NCBI RefSeq assembly: GCF_000969645.2
Contig: NZ_CP014222.1
Location: forward strand, 620,001-684,000
Origin: Janthinobacterium sp. B9-8
GTDB taxonomy: Bacteria > Pseudomonadota > Gammaproteobacteria > Burkholderiales > Chitinibacteraceae
Reading direction: 5' to 3'
DNA length: 64,000 nt
The first letter of the stretch is position 1. Each line of letters begins with the position of its first letter. The position numbers and the translations under genes were made by a program. This document shows positions 9,271 to 17,805 of this stretch, piece after piece. Under the pieces are notes generated by a model. That model did not search any database. It saw nothing but the letters and a program-made list of their open reading frames with translations, and was not told the DNA's origin.

Positions 9271-10507
9271 GTTTAACAATATTCCTAAGACCTCTAAACA
9301 CTCGCTGTTTGAGCAGGGGCGTGCCTAGGCTGTAGATGATTTCTGCCGGGTGGTCGATATTCCAGACTAAAAAGTCTGCGACAAATCCTGCGGCCAGCTG
9401 GCCGTGTGTGGCTGCGCGCCCCAGTGCTTGAGCTGCGTGGCGAGTGGTGCCGGTGAGGGCTTCTTCGGGCGTTAAGGCAAATAGCACGCAGGCTTGGTTC
9501 ATCGCGAGGCGGATGGAAGCGAAGGGGCTGGTGCCGGGGTTGAGGTCGGTGGATACCGCCATCGGCACGCCTGCAGCTCGTAGCGCCGCAATAGGGGGCT
9601 TTTGTGTTTCACGCAAAAAGTAAAACGCGCCGGGCAGAAGCACCGCCACCGTGCCAGCGGCTTGCATTGCGGCAATGCCTGCATCGTCTAGGTATTCGAT
9701 ATGGTCGGCGGATAAGCCGTTAAACTCGGCGACTAGCGCCGCGCCGTGCAAATTAGAGAGCTGCTCTACATGGCCTTTTACACGCAAGCCATGCGCTTTG
9801 GCGGCAGCAAATACGCGGCGGGTTTGGGCGGGGCTAAAGCCGACGCCTTCACAGAACACATCTACTGCTTCGGCCAGATCTTCGCTGGCGGCGGCAGGCA
9901 GAATGCGCGAAATCACTTCATCAATATATTCATCACTGCGGCCGGCAAATTCGGGCGGCAGGGCGTGGGCGGCGAGCAGGGTGGGAGCAATTTCAATAGG
10001 GTGATTTTCGCCAAACTGGCGGGCCACGCGCAGCTGTTTTAATTCATCATAAAGGCGCAGGCCATAGCCGGATTTTATCTCCAGCGTGGTGACGCCTTCA
10101 TCCATCAGGGCCAAGAGGCGCGGCAGGCTTTGTGTTGCGAGGTCAGCTTGCGATAAATCCCGCGTGGCGTTCACCGTAGAAACAATCCCGCCACCTTCGG
10201 CGGCAATTTGCTGGTAAGGCACGCCGGTCAGGCGCTTTTCCCATTCCGCTGCGCGGTTGCCGCCATAAACCAGATGGGTATGGCAATCAATTAGACCTGG
10301 GGTAATCCATGAGCCAGCCACATCGATGATTTCTCCTCTGCCCGCAAACTCGGCCAAGGCCTCGTCCTGAGGCAAAATCGCATGGATGACTTCGCCCTTA
10401 ATCCACAAAGCATGACCATGCAGCGCGCCGTAAGCGGCGTTGTGTTTGGTCGCCAGGGTAGCAAGGCGGGCGTTAATCCAAAGCGATTCTGTAGTGTGGG
10501 TCATCAT
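9266..10507 (-). CDS. hutI: Imidazolonepropionase
   Basis: 413 residues from the ATG at 10507 (a second ATG follows at once). It opens the imidazolone ring to give N-formimino-L-glutamate. It belongs to the amidohydrolase superfamily: metal-binding [16 protein letters not shown] near residue 75, then [13 protein letters not shown] and KGHVEQLSN blocks and [10 protein letters not shown]. The frame could start 30 bp further upstream at 10537, but that ATG lies inside the TGTATATACA operator, so the shorter start is better. It is the first gene of the hut operon; hutC lies upstream on the same strand across a 636-bp repeat-filled gap. Confidence 0.95.
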   Translation of the reverse strand: MMTHTTESLWINARLATLATKHNAAYGALHGHALWIKGEVIHAILPQDEALAEFAGRGEIIDVAGSWITPGLIDCHTHLVYGGNRAAEWEKRLTGVPYQQIAAEGGGIVSTVNATRDLSQADLATQSLPRLLALMDEGVTTLEIKSGYGLRLYDELKQLRVARQFGENHPIEIAPTLLAAHALPPEFAGRSDEYIDEVISRILPAAASEDLAEAVDVFCEGVGFSPAQTRRVFAAAKAHGLRVKGHVEQLSNLHGAALVAEFNGLSADHIEYLDDAGIAAMQAAGTVAVLLPGAFYFLRETQKPPIAALRAAGVPMAVSTDLNPGTSPFASIRLAMNQACVLFALTPEEALTGTTRHAAQALGRAATHGQLAAGFVADFLVWNIDHPAEIIYSLGTPLLKQRVFRGLRNIVKP

Positions 10508-10526
10508 CGACAGCCGGCTGTGTAAT

Positions 10527-10562
10527 TGTATATACATTTGCGCATTTTGCTGTTGATGTCAA
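10527..10562 (-). promoter_or_regulatory. hut operon promoter and likely HutC operator
   Basis: Reading the minus strand, a perfect -35 TTGACA (10557-10562) is followed about 20 bp later by the palindrome TGTATATACA (10527-10536), which overlaps the expected -10 region and lies 20-30 bp before hutI. TGTATATACA matches the HutC-type operator I know from other proteobacteria. The -10 itself is weak. Repression by HutC, relieved by urocanate, is inferred. Confidence 0.6.
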
Positions 10563-10703
10563 GCAGGGAAAGGTCTAATAAGGCTGGATTGATTGCTAAT
10601 TGGCGGGGTGCTGAGGCGTTTTTGTATAGATAGATGAGGCGCTGGTGGAGCGCTAGGCCTTGAACTCGTAGGGCGGATGAAACCTTATGCGCGCTAACCA
10701 ATT

Positions 10704-10985
10704 TGCTTTTTCCTTAGCAAGTAGCGGAAAAACATAATGACCACGTTCTCTGCATGGGGCTTAAAAATCCCCTTGAAGCACGCCGAAGCGAGGAATAAGC
10801 GGCTCGGGGTTTCGGAAAAGGGGTAGCGAGGCAGCGAGCGAGCAGCCTTTTTCGCTGGGCCGATTATCCGCAGTGAGGGGCTTTCGTGCTGGTCGGGGTG
10901 GCCTTCTTTGGCTTCGTTTCTTGGCCACACAAGAAAGGAAGGTCCCGCGGGACCCCCGCACCTAAATCAATGTGCCGAAGGCACT
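10704..10985. repeat. Long dispersed repeat, copy 1 (R1a)
   Basis: About 280 bp non-coding. It shares several blocks in the same order with 59340-59575: GGGGCTTAAA-ATC-CCCCTTGAA, AAGCGGG/GGCGGGG-like text, GGCTTCGTTTCTTGGCCACA, CAAGAAAGGAAGGT, and CCCGCACCTAAATCAA-GTGCCGAAGG-ACTAAAA. TTTCTTGGCCACACAAGAAA is a hairpin with a 7-bp stem. Minus-strand frames in both copies share short peptides (WPRNEAK, ACFKG-FKP) but lack ribosome sites and diverge elsewhere, so I treat them as non-coding. Confidence 0.75.
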
Positions 10986-11020
10986 AAAAAGGTCTTTTTT
11001 TGTTTTGGTTAGCGCACGTG

Positions 11021-11076
11021 GGGTGAAACCCGCCATTTCCATAGCATTTCGGGTCAAAGTCTGGCGGGTTTCACCC
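11021..11076. repeat. GGGCGGGTGAAACCCGCC-family hairpin
   Basis: A perfect 15-bp inverted repeat: GGGTGAAACCCGCCA at 11021-11035 and its complement at 11062-11076, followed by CGCCCTACGA. It belongs to the short GTAGGGCGGGTG palindrome family seen also at 13074, 17739 and 22638. A related half unit, GTAGGGCGGATGAAACC, is at about 10669-10685. Confidence 0.75.
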
Positions 11077-11173
11077 GCCCTACGATGATACGATGTTCGT
11101 GCTGTGCGTTCGAATTATGACAAATACCTAATTTGATTCCTATCGTGGACATAAAAGCATGTCCACTACGAAT

Positions 11174-11881
11174 TTACTTTTTCACTCTTGTTTGCGAGCG
11201 CAGTTTATAGCTGTTGCCAGGGTGCAACAGGCGGCTGAAGCTGACTAGATGCTTATGTGACCAAGTGCGGCGCAGTACGCGCAGGCAGGGCTCGGTGGCG
11301 GCGATATTGAGTAAGGTTTGTTCGGTGGTGTTGGGTAGTACGGCTTCTACCGTGTGCTCGATATCGGTCAGCGGGCAGCTTTTCATTAAATAAGCGTTCG
11401 GCGTTTCGATGCTGAAATCCTGCTGCAGATAATCCGGCGCAAAAGCGGGGTTAACGTAGCGATCTTCGATCTGGATTGCTTTGTCATTTTCAAAATGCAC
11501 AATCAGCGAGTGAAACAGCGTTTCCCCTGTCACGAGGCCCAGCCAGAGTGCGATTTCGTCTTGAGCTGGCTCGGCGCGCAGCAGCTCCACCGATGCGCGA
11601 TAGCGGTGGCCACGGTAGGCAATTTCTTCCGCAATATTATTGATATCCAGCAGCGGCGATTCGGCTTTGCGCTCGGCTACATAAGTGCCGTCCCCCGCAA
11701 AGCGGATCAGCACACCTTCGCTGGCTAAATCACGCACCGCCTTATTGACGGTCATTCTGGACACGCCAAATTGCAAAACCAGCTCGGCTTCGGTGGGGAT
11801 TTTTGCGCCTGGCAAAAAGCGCCGTTCGCGTATGCCTTCCAGAATAAATTGGCGGATACGTAAGTGAATGGGTTTGTTCAT
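11174..11881 (-). CDS. hutC: Histidine utilisation repressor
   Basis: 235 residues from the ATG of MNKPIHLRIRQFILEG; a longer frame to 11947 starts without family similarity. GntR winged helix at about residues 5-70, with the recognition region AKIPTEAELVLQFGVSRMTVNKAVRDLASEGVL, followed by a UTRA (HutC-type) effector domain to the end (HSLIVHFENDKAIQIEDRYVNP, then RRTWSHKHLVSFSRLLHPG). It should repress the hut operon and respond to urocanate. The gene reads toward hutI but is separated from it by repeats and a separate promoter. Confidence 0.93.
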   Translation of the reverse strand: MNKPIHLRIRQFILEGIRERRFLPGAKIPTEAELVLQFGVSRMTVNKAVRDLASEGVLIRFAGDGTYVAERKAESPLLDINNIAEEIAYRGHRYRASVELLRAEPAQDEIALWLGLVTGETLFHSLIVHFENDKAIQIEDRYVNPAFAPDYLQQDFSIETPNAYLMKSCPLTDIEHTVEAVLPNTTEQTLLNIAATEPCLRVLRRTWSHKHLVSFSRLLHPGNSYKLRSQTRVKK

Positions 11882-11960
11882 GGCAGCATTGTAGCGTGAT
11901 GCGGGAAGCTGGGGAAAAGTAGAAATAAGATTATGAATGAGGATCATTCATTGGGTAAGT

Positions 11961-11991
11961 TATATGTATTAATTTATATAGCCTACATATA
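11961..11991. promoter_or_regulatory. AT-rich inverted repeat upstream of hutC
   Basis: TATATGTA (11961-11968) and TACATATA (11984-11991) form an exact 8-bp inverted repeat with a 15-bp spacer, between hutC and the chemoreceptor remnant. It resembles half sites of the TGTATATACA operator, so autoregulation by HutC is possible. This is weak evidence. Confidence 0.3.
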
Positions 11992-12056
11992 TATAGCCTT
12001 ATTTTTCTATTTTGTTATTGAAATTTAATGTCAGTTTTATCGGTGAGATGTGTGCC

Positions 12057-12401
12057 ATGAGCATGGCATGCTTCAGTGATTTAAAGGAAAAAGCAGCGAT
12101 TGCAGAGCCGCATACGGCCTTGCATTCGTTAAGCCGGCAGTTGCTCGGCGGGCTTTTATTACTGGGCTTAATCTCGCTGTTGCTGATTGGCGGGCTAGGC
12201 TATCAGCGTTTGTGTGAGAAAACTGAACTTTATCTGAGCACTCAGGCAGAAAGCATTATCGATAAAATTGATAGAAATTTATTTGAGCGTTATGCCTATG
12301 TGCGGGCCTATGGTTTTTATGATTTGATGATTGCCGTTGTAATTGCTGAGCGTAATATGAAGAGATTCTTTTTGATATTTAGGGCGATTTTAGTTAAATG
12401 A
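12057..12401 (+). pseudogene. Truncated methyl-accepting chemotaxis protein
   Basis: The frame gives an N-terminal cytoplasmic stretch, one strong membrane helix (QLLGGLLLLGLISLLLIGGLG) and the start of a chemoreceptor periplasmic domain (STQAESIIDKIDRNLFERY). The sequence then loses family character and stops at about 115 residues. No second membrane helix, HAMP or signalling domain follows before mscL. This looks like the 5' remnant of a chemoreceptor gene cut by deletion. The start chosen is the ATG at 12057, after GGTGAG. Confidence 0.5.
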
Positions 12402-12515
12402 TGATGTTCTATGTAATTTGTTTGCAATTGTTTATTGTTTTAAACCGGAGGGAATGAGGCAAAAGGGGAGTGCATGGGCAGTAGGCTACCCATGCTTTAA
12501 ATCAGGGTGCGGTGC

Positions 12516-12941
12516 TTATTTTTTAAGTAAATCGCGAATTTCGCGTAGTAGCTCAATATCTTCGGGTGTAGCAGCAGGCGCTGCAGGCGCAATGGCCTCT
12601 TCGCGTTTAAGCTTGTTCAGGCCTTTAATGACCACAAATATTGCAAAAGTTACGATCACAAAGCTGATCATCACATTAATAAATACACCGTAATTGAGTG
12701 TGACCGCACCCGCTTTTTGCGCGGCATCTAAAGTAGCGTAAGGCGCAGGGGTCTTGCCTTCAGATAATAAGAAATACAGATTAGCAAAATCTACCTTGCC
12801 CATGAGCATGGCAATGGGCGGCATGATGATGTCTTTTACCAGAGAATCAACAATCTTGCCAAAAGCCGCACCAATGATAATACCAACGGCTAAATCAATT
12901 ACATTACCGCGCATTGCAAATTCTTTGAATTCTTTAAACAT
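12516..12941 (-). CDS. mscL: Large-conductance mechanosensitive channel
   Basis: 141 residues from the ATG of [20 protein letters not shown], preceded by AGGGG; a frame extending to 12971 is unlikely to be used. The first membrane helix ([22 protein letters not shown]) with the Gly/Ala-rich pore lining is typical MscL, the second is about residues 75-100 ([20 protein letters not shown]), and the C-terminal amphipathic helix ends [15 protein letters not shown]. It forms a homopentameric inner-membrane channel that opens under extreme tension during hypo-osmotic shock. It stands alone, upstream-adjacent to a short palindromic repeat. Confidence 0.97.
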   Translation of the reverse strand: MFKEFKEFAMRGNVIDLAVGIIIGAAFGKIVDSLVKDIIMPPIAMLMGKVDFANLYFLLSEGKTPAPYATLDAAQKAGAVTLNYGVFINVMISFVIVTFAIFVVIKGLNKLKREEAIAPAAPAATPEDIELLREIRDLLKK

Positions 12942-13073
12942 GCGATACCCCTGTTGCTTAGTGACTAACAATGGACAAACTCTCTTTTAAAAAATAGGTA
13001 GGTGTTTTAAGGGGGAGTCGCAATCCTGTCAACTTAGCTAGATGCTGCCGCACAATGGCAAGCATTGAGCATT

Positions 13074-13116
13074 GTAGGGCGGGTGAAATCCGCGTATTTT
13101 TCAGCACCCGCCCTAC
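13074..13116. repeat. GTAGGGCGGGTG palindrome
   Basis: GTAGGGCGGGTG (13074-13085) and its exact complement CACCCGCCCTAC (13105-13116) with a 19-nt loop, in the gap between rlmM and mscL. Same family as at 11021, 17739 and 22638. Confidence 0.8.
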
Positions 13117-13172
13117 GAAAAACATTTCGCCTCAGTTGATGGGGTTGGCGTTACCCCCTCTAGTACAATAAT

Positions 13173-14228
13173 TTAACGTTTAATTTTAGTTAAATAGCAG
13201 GTGACTTCTTCGCGGTCGTGATACAGATGGCGGGCACGGATCTGGTAGCGAATCCCTGCACCATCGAGCGCATCATCAATAATCTCTAAGCAGCGTTGCA
13301 ATTCATTCCAGCGTTTTTTCATCGGCAATTTAAAGTTAAAAATCGCCTGGCGGGCATGGCCTTTCACTAGCCAGTCTGAGATCAGCGCAGCAATACGGGC
13401 AGGTTGCTCAACCATATCGCAAACCAGCCAATCCACCGGGCTTTTCGGGCGATATTTAAAGCCGTCTTCACGCAGATGCTTAACGCTAGGGTGAATCGCC
13501 ATACTGCCTTTCATGGGGCCGTTATCAATGGCAAAAATCTTGGTGCAACCACGGCTCACCATTTGCCAAGTCCAGCCGCCGGGGGCCGCGCCTAAGTCTA
13601 CTGCGCTCATGCCGGGCTTAACCTGACCAGATTCGGGCACCAGCATCATAAACGCTTCAGCCAGCTTTAAAGTAGAGCGGCTGGGGGCGTCGGTTGGCAT
13701 ACGCAGGCGTGGAATGCCCAACTGCCAGTTCACAGAAAAATCAGGGCGGGTAAAGCCGATATAAACGCGTTCTAAAGTTGGGAAAAATAAATGCAGGCGC
13801 GCTTTGGCGTCGGGTTTATTGGCTAAGCCTTTTGCTGCGAGTTTTGCATCAAGCAGTGCACCAAATTTACGGCTGAATGAGGAGATCTCCTTGCCGTCAT
13901 TGGTGTCCGGATACTCAATCCATACATCGCGCCAAGGGCCTTTGTGTGCTTCGTGCAAGCTATCAATGGCTGTTAAAATAGGCGTGAGGCGGTCTTTAGG
14001 CGGCAGATTGAGCGCTTCAACCACAAAAATAATCTGGCGAGGGAAAACCCAGTCGCCGCATTCTAATGTGCGGTAAAGCTTGTCCCAATCGGCGGGGCGC
14101 TTAGGTAGGAAGATACAAAAACCTTGGCCAATTTCCCATTTACCAGGGATATCAGCTTTAAAGGTGAATTCGGCCTCCACATCGGCTTCGAAACCGGGGC
14201 GGCAATAAAAAAGAATGGCATGTGTCAT
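13173..14228 (-). CDS. rlmM: 23S rRNA C2498 2'-O-methyltransferase
   Basis: 351 residues. It has a Rossmann methyltransferase with a THUMP-like N-terminus, as in E. coli RlmM/YgdE. The SAM-binding motif DLGAAPGGWTWQMVSRG is at about residues 218-234. Catalytic tetrad candidates are Lys in SRSTLKLAEAF, Asp in WLVCDMVEQP, Lys in FNFKLPMKKRW and a C-terminal Glu in DREEVTCYL. It methylates the ribose of C2498 in 23S rRNA before subunit assembly. It is 30 bp after the sensor kinase gene on the same strand, with no clear terminator between them. Confidence 0.93.
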   Translation of the reverse strand: MTHAILFYCRPGFEADVEAEFTFKADIPGKWEIGQGFCIFLPKRPADWDKLYRTLECGDWVFPRQIIFVVEALNLPPKDRLTPILTAIDSLHEAHKGPWRDVWIEYPDTNDGKEISSFSRKFGALLDAKLAAKGLANKPDAKARLHLFFPTLERVYIGFTRPDFSVNWQLGIPRLRMPTDAPSRSTLKLAEAFMMLVPESGQVKPGMSAVDLGAAPGGWTWQMVSRGCTKIFAIDNGPMKGSMAIHPSVKHLREDGFKYRPKSPVDWLVCDMVEQPARIAALISDWLVKGHARQAIFNFKLPMKKRWNELQRCLEIIDDALDGAGIRYQIRARHLYHDREEVTCYLTKIKR

Positions 14229-14258
14229 GGGCGTAAGGATACCAGATTATTGCTGTTT

Positions 14259-15803
14259 TTAGCTGGGTTTGCCTTCCTTAGGCAGGGGGGCAATCAGGGG
14301 GAAGCAGGCGATAAAGCAAGTGCCTTTGCCTTGTTCGGAATTCACAATCAGGGTGCCGCCTAAGGTTTGCGTGACTAAATTAAACACCACATTCAGCCCT
14401 AGCCCGCTGCCGCCGCTACCCCGTTTGGTGGTAAAAAAAGGATCGAAAATCTTTTTAAGATGCTCGGGAGGTATCCCCGCTCCGTTATCTTCAAAGCGCA
14501 TAGTTACGCTATTGTCGATTCTTGAAGCATGCAGCGAAATTAGTCCTTCTTGCCCTTCGCTAAAGGCGTGCGCCAAAGCGTTCGTTAGAAAATTAGTAAT
14601 AATCTGGGAGATCGCACCCGGATAGCCGTCCAGATCGATTTTTTCTGTGCAGCTGGTTTCAATGCGAACCGAGGTTCGTTTGAGTGTGGGCTTTAAACTC
14701 ATAATCACTTCATCAATATATTCTCCCAGCTCAAAAGTTCGTCTGGCTTCTGATGTTTGATCGACGGCCACTTGTTTAAAACTCTGGATCAGTTGGGCGG
14801 CACGTTCGGCATTGGCAAGGATCAGGCGGCTGGATTCAACGGCCATTTCGGAATAACGCATGACTTCTGATTTTTTGATGGCACCTGCGTCTAAGCTGGC
14901 TTTAAATGCCTGCGTGTCTTCAAATAAGACCGAGGCACTGGTGAGGATGACGCCAACAGGCGTATTGACTTCATGGGCAACGCCTGCCACCAGTCCGCCT
15001 AAAGACGCCATTTTTTCTGCTTGAACCAGATTGTTTTTAGTTTCGCTTAATTGCTTAAATGCGTTTTCGGTTAAATCCCGGGTAAGGCGCATTGCGAGCT
15101 CTGCCGCCTTGCGGTTTTCCAGATCATTACATAGCCTGCGGGTAATGCTGTGGACGGCATCGGCTACATCGGCAAATTCGTCCTTGCTGGTATGGGCGAG
15201 TTTGATATCGTTTAAATTAAAGTCTTTGGCATCTGCCGCATGAATCAGTGCCTCTCTAAGTTGCCCCAAGGGACGGATGACAACCAGCAGCAGGCTGTGA
15301 GAAAGCGCCATAAAAAGCAGTAAGTCGAGCAGTACCACTTCAATAATCTTAGCTATGACCATTTGCTTTAAACGGGCGGCTATTTTTTCGCGGGAAAAAA
15401 CATACACCACCTTGCCCATGGGTTTGGAGACTTCGTTGGCCGGATAATAAATCGGGAAAGATTGGGCATTGGGTGGCACGGTACTTTGGCGTACCTCGCT
15501 CATTTCTCCCTGATTATTAATACGGCCATCGACTTGTTCTTCGTTGTTATAGACCAGCAGCAGGGCCAGATCGGCCGATTGCATTTCAGCCTCAACGACC
15601 AAGCCTAATTGGGTGCTGTCAAAATTCCAGAGAATGCCAGGCAGTACGGTTTGCAGGCGTTTTTGCAGTGCCATGGCCGACAGCTGCATATTGTTTTCTA
15701 GCTCTCGCTGTGTTTGCCAATAGGAAATCACGCCAGATGTCGCTAGAAACAGCGTCACGATGGCCAGAAAAATAATATTTAGTCGGGAGCGTATGCTGTG
15801 CAT
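14259..15803 (-). CDS. Membrane sensor histidine kinase
   Basis: 514 residues. Two membrane helices (about 8-28 and 150-177) bracket a periplasmic sensor of about 120 residues that I do not recognise; a HAMP-like linker (about 178-230) follows. The kinase core has H277 in SLGGLVAGVAHEVNTPVGV, an N-box (NFLTNALAHAF), DNGAGIP, a phosphorylated-loop F-box (IFDPFFTTKRG) and GGSGLGLNVVFNLV. The HEVNTP form of the H-box matches the DctB/NtrB-like HisKA group. There is no response regulator next to it and no receiver domain, so it is an orphan kinase with unknown input and partner. Confidence 0.9.
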   Translation of the reverse strand: MHSIRSRLNIIFLAIVTLFLATSGVISYWQTQRELENNMQLSAMALQKRLQTVLPGILWNFDSTQLGLVVEAEMQSADLALLLVYNNEEQVDGRINNQGEMSEVRQSTVPPNAQSFPIYYPANEVSKPMGKVVYVFSREKIAARLKQMVIAKIIEVVLLDLLLFMALSHSLLLVVIRPLGQLREALIHAADAKDFNLNDIKLAHTSKDEFADVADAVHSITRRLCNDLENRKAAELAMRLTRDLTENAFKQLSETKNNLVQAEKMASLGGLVAGVAHEVNTPVGVILTSASVLFEDTQAFKASLDAGAIKKSEVMRYSEMAVESSRLILANAERAAQLIQSFKQVAVDQTSEARRTFELGEYIDEVIMSLKPTLKRTSVRIETSCTEKIDLDGYPGAISQIITNFLTNALAHAFSEGQEGLISLHASRIDNSVTMRFEDNGAGIPPEHLKKIFDPFFTTKRGSGGSGLGLNVVFNLVTQTLGGTLIVNSEQGKGTCFIACFPLIAPLPKEGKPS

Positions 15804-16016
15804 GCGTTTTCAGGGGATAAGTGTTTGCTTAACAATAGCTCGCAATGTAATTAAAGGGCAAGTTAAGTCATACGCCGATTGAGCTTCAGTAAAGAGGAGT
15901 GTAAGTGCTTGAGCAAAGGCTTTACAGCAGGCTATGGCTTTTCTCTTTGTGCCATGTGTATGGTGAGGAAATCTGGATGCTGTGGCTGGATTGCTTTGGC
16001 TAGGCTGAGCCGCTTG

Positions 16017-16682
16017 CTAGTTTTTGCGTGTCAGATAAAACGCATCATCAAAAGTGCTCACCCACTGTGGCCGCCAGATCACCAGTAAAGACATATAAAT
16101 ACCGCTGCTAAAGCCCTCGGGCCAGCCCATTAGAAAGTAATAGGGAAGCTGCTCGCCCATTAAAAAATCCAGCGGATAAGCGCCGCTTGCAGCCAGCAGG
16201 CCACAAGTAAGCAAGCCTACCGACCACATGGTGAGCGTGCTGGCGGCAAAGCAATTTACAAAAATATAAATAAAGTAATTTGCGGGTAAAGCGCGCTGTG
16301 CCCAAGTAAATAAATAATGGGTGAGCGTCACCGGTATAAAAGCCACAATCAGCCACGCCAGCCCAAAGCTGCGCCATTCGGCATGGCCGTAAGCCGTATC
16401 GGCGGCGAGTACGGCAGCAAGGCCCAGCAAGGCTTTATCTCGCCCGGCAATCATGGTGAGTGCACTTGCACCAAGTAGGTGAAACGATAGGCCAGGCTGA
16501 ATACTGGCTTTCATTTGCCAGAAGCCCAAAACAAAGACACTCGCGCCAAACCAGCCGGTGATGCGTTCCTGGCTAAGGGCAAACCAGGGAATGCGCACGG
16601 CGGCATGCAAGATGAGCAAGCTACTGAGTAAAGCAGAACTCAGCAGCAGCTCGTTTGCAAACGGCGCGGCAATTAGATTCAT
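16017..16682 (-). CDS. CbiM-like energy-coupling permease
   Basis: 221 residues, about six to seven membrane helices. The sequence resembles the CbiM/energy-coupling-factor permease family in reduced form: polar residues in FHLLGASALTMIAGRDKALLG and VAFIPVTLTHYLFTWAQRALPANYFIYIFVNCF. No ATPase, CbiN or CbiQ gene is nearby, so whether it transports cobalt, nickel or something else cannot be said. The start ATG overlaps the stop of the upstream hydrolase gene by four bases (ATGA), implying translational coupling. Confidence 0.75.
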   Translation of the reverse strand: MNLIAAPFANELLLSSALLSSLLILHAAVRIPWFALSQERITGWFGASVFVLGFWQMKASIQPGLSFHLLGASALTMIAGRDKALLGLAAVLAADTAYGHAEWRSFGLAWLIVAFIPVTLTHYLFTWAQRALPANYFIYIFVNCFAASTLTMWSVGLLTCGLLAASGAYPLDFLMGEQLPYYFLMGWPEGFSSGIYMSLLVIWRPQWVSTFDDAFYLTRKN

Positions 16683-17323
16683 CTATGACGCCATTCTTTA
16701 TTTACCCAATCGCCAAGCTGGGTGAGCTTGCCGTGGAAGTAATGGCCAACGCCGGGGAAGACAACGACCGGCAACGATTGTGGTCTGGCCCAGTTCAGTA
16801 CGGTGTCGAGGCTAATGACTTCGTCTTCTTCGCCGTGAATCAGTAGCGTTTTGCCGACAGGCACCTCAGGGAAGTTATGGCGGCTGACTGCGGGGCCAAT
16901 CAGAATCAGGCCTTCTACTTCATCACTGCCAATGCGCTGGCAGAGCTGGCTTTGAACGAACGTGCCGAAGGAAAACCCCGCCAGCGTCAGGCGGCTCAGC
17001 GCAGGATGCTCGCTTTTGGCAAAGGCCAGTACGGCGGCCATATCATCGACTTCGCCGACGCCATTTTCAAACGCACCTGCCGAATGACCCACGCCACGTA
17101 AATTGGGGCAGTAGGCCACATAGCCCAAGCGGCTGAGTGTTTTAGCGAGGGTATGCACAATTTTATTGCTGAATGTGCCGCCTTCGGTGGGGTTGGGGTG
17201 GGCGACCAACACAATGCCCACGGTGGTTTCAAGAGCGGAAGACAGCCTGAGGCATTCTAGTGTGCCGACCGGGCCGTTGATTTCAATCAGTTCAAAAGAA
17301 GGGGCTTTGCGGGGAGTACTCAT
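16679..17323 (-). CDS. Small alpha/beta hydrolase
   Basis: 214 residues. Alpha/beta-hydrolase fold with oxyanion-side HPNPTEGGTFSNKIVHTLAK, the PNLRGVGHSAG strand, the nucleophile elbow GFSFG (Ser about residue 118), acid HGEEDEVI and the catalytic His in GVGHYFHG. This is the dienelactone-hydrolase-like group often annotated as alpha/beta hydrolase or CocE/NonD-like. Substrate unknown. It overlaps the CbiM-like gene and follows the ferredoxin gene by 75 bp, so the three may form one operon. Confidence 0.85.
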   Translation of the reverse strand: MSTPRKAPSFELIEINGPVGTLECLRLSSALETTVGIVLVAHPNPTEGGTFSNKIVHTLAKTLSRLGYVAYCPNLRGVGHSAGAFENGVGEVDDMAAVLAFAKSEHPALSRLTLAGFSFGTFVQSQLCQRIGSDEVEGLILIGPAVSRHNFPEVPVGKTLLIHGEEDEVISLDTVLNWARPQSLPVVVFPGVGHYFHGKLTQLGDWVNKEWRHR

Positions 17324-17398
17324 GGGCGGAGGTGGGCCAGATGAATGAGTTTAAAAAGCGTGGGCAGCAGATTGCCCTTGGAGGGTTGAAAGTGCGGC

Positions 17399-17710
17399 TT
17401 AAATTTTTAAACGCTCAACGATGCGGCCATTAACGATATGCTCGTCGATAATCTCGTCGATATCGCTTTTGTCGATATAGGTATACCAAACCGCTTCGGG
17501 ATAAACGACAAGTACAGGGCCTTCTTCACAGCGCTCTAGACAGCCTGCTTTATTAATCCGTACTTTACCCGGCTGGCTTAGCCCTAGCTTTTTGATGCGG
17601 CCTTTGGCGTGTTCCCACATCTCAACTGCGCCGCAGCTGGCGCAGCTCTGGCGCTCACCCGGCTCGCGCTGGTTCAGGCAAAAAAATACGTGGTGCTGAT
17701 AGTGGCTCAT
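17399..17710 (-). CDS. Thioredoxin-like [2Fe-2S] ferredoxin
   Basis: 103 residues from the ATG of MSHYQHHVFFC, preceded by GAGG; a frame extending to 17734 is possible. Cysteines are in HHVFFCLNQREPG, RQSCASCGAV and KAGCLERCEEGPVLVVYPE, the pattern of thioredoxin-fold [2Fe-2S] ferredoxins. The end (WYTYIDKSDIDEIIDEHIVNGRIVERL) is typical of the short stand-alone form in betaproteobacteria. It probably carries electrons in the cytoplasm; the partner is unknown. Compare the second member at 58952-59236. Confidence 0.88.
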   Translation of the reverse strand: MSHYQHHVFFCLNQREPGERQSCASCGAVEMWEHAKGRIKKLGLSQPGKVRINKAGCLERCEEGPVLVVYPEAVWYTYIDKSDIDEIIDEHIVNGRIVERLKI

Positions 17711-17738
17711 AGTGGCCTCGGTATGGGTGGTCATGATC

Positions 17739-17797
17739 GTAGGGTGGGTGCACCCGTGTACTTTTAAACATTGCTCGCGGGCTGCTCCCGCCCTACG
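17739..17797. repeat. GTAGGG palindrome
   Basis: CGTAGGGTGGG (17739-17749) pairs with CCCGCCCTACG (17787-17797), one G-T mismatch, between the ferredoxin gene and the conserved unknown. It belongs to the GTAGGGCGGGTG family. Confidence 0.7.
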
Positions 17798-17805
17798 ACA
17801 ATTAA

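Noticed and set aside
10694..10961. Small minus-strand proteins in repeat R1a (and 59323-59547 in R1b)
   Set aside because: Shared peptides follow from the shared DNA repeat; frames diverge outside the blocks and lack ribosome sites.
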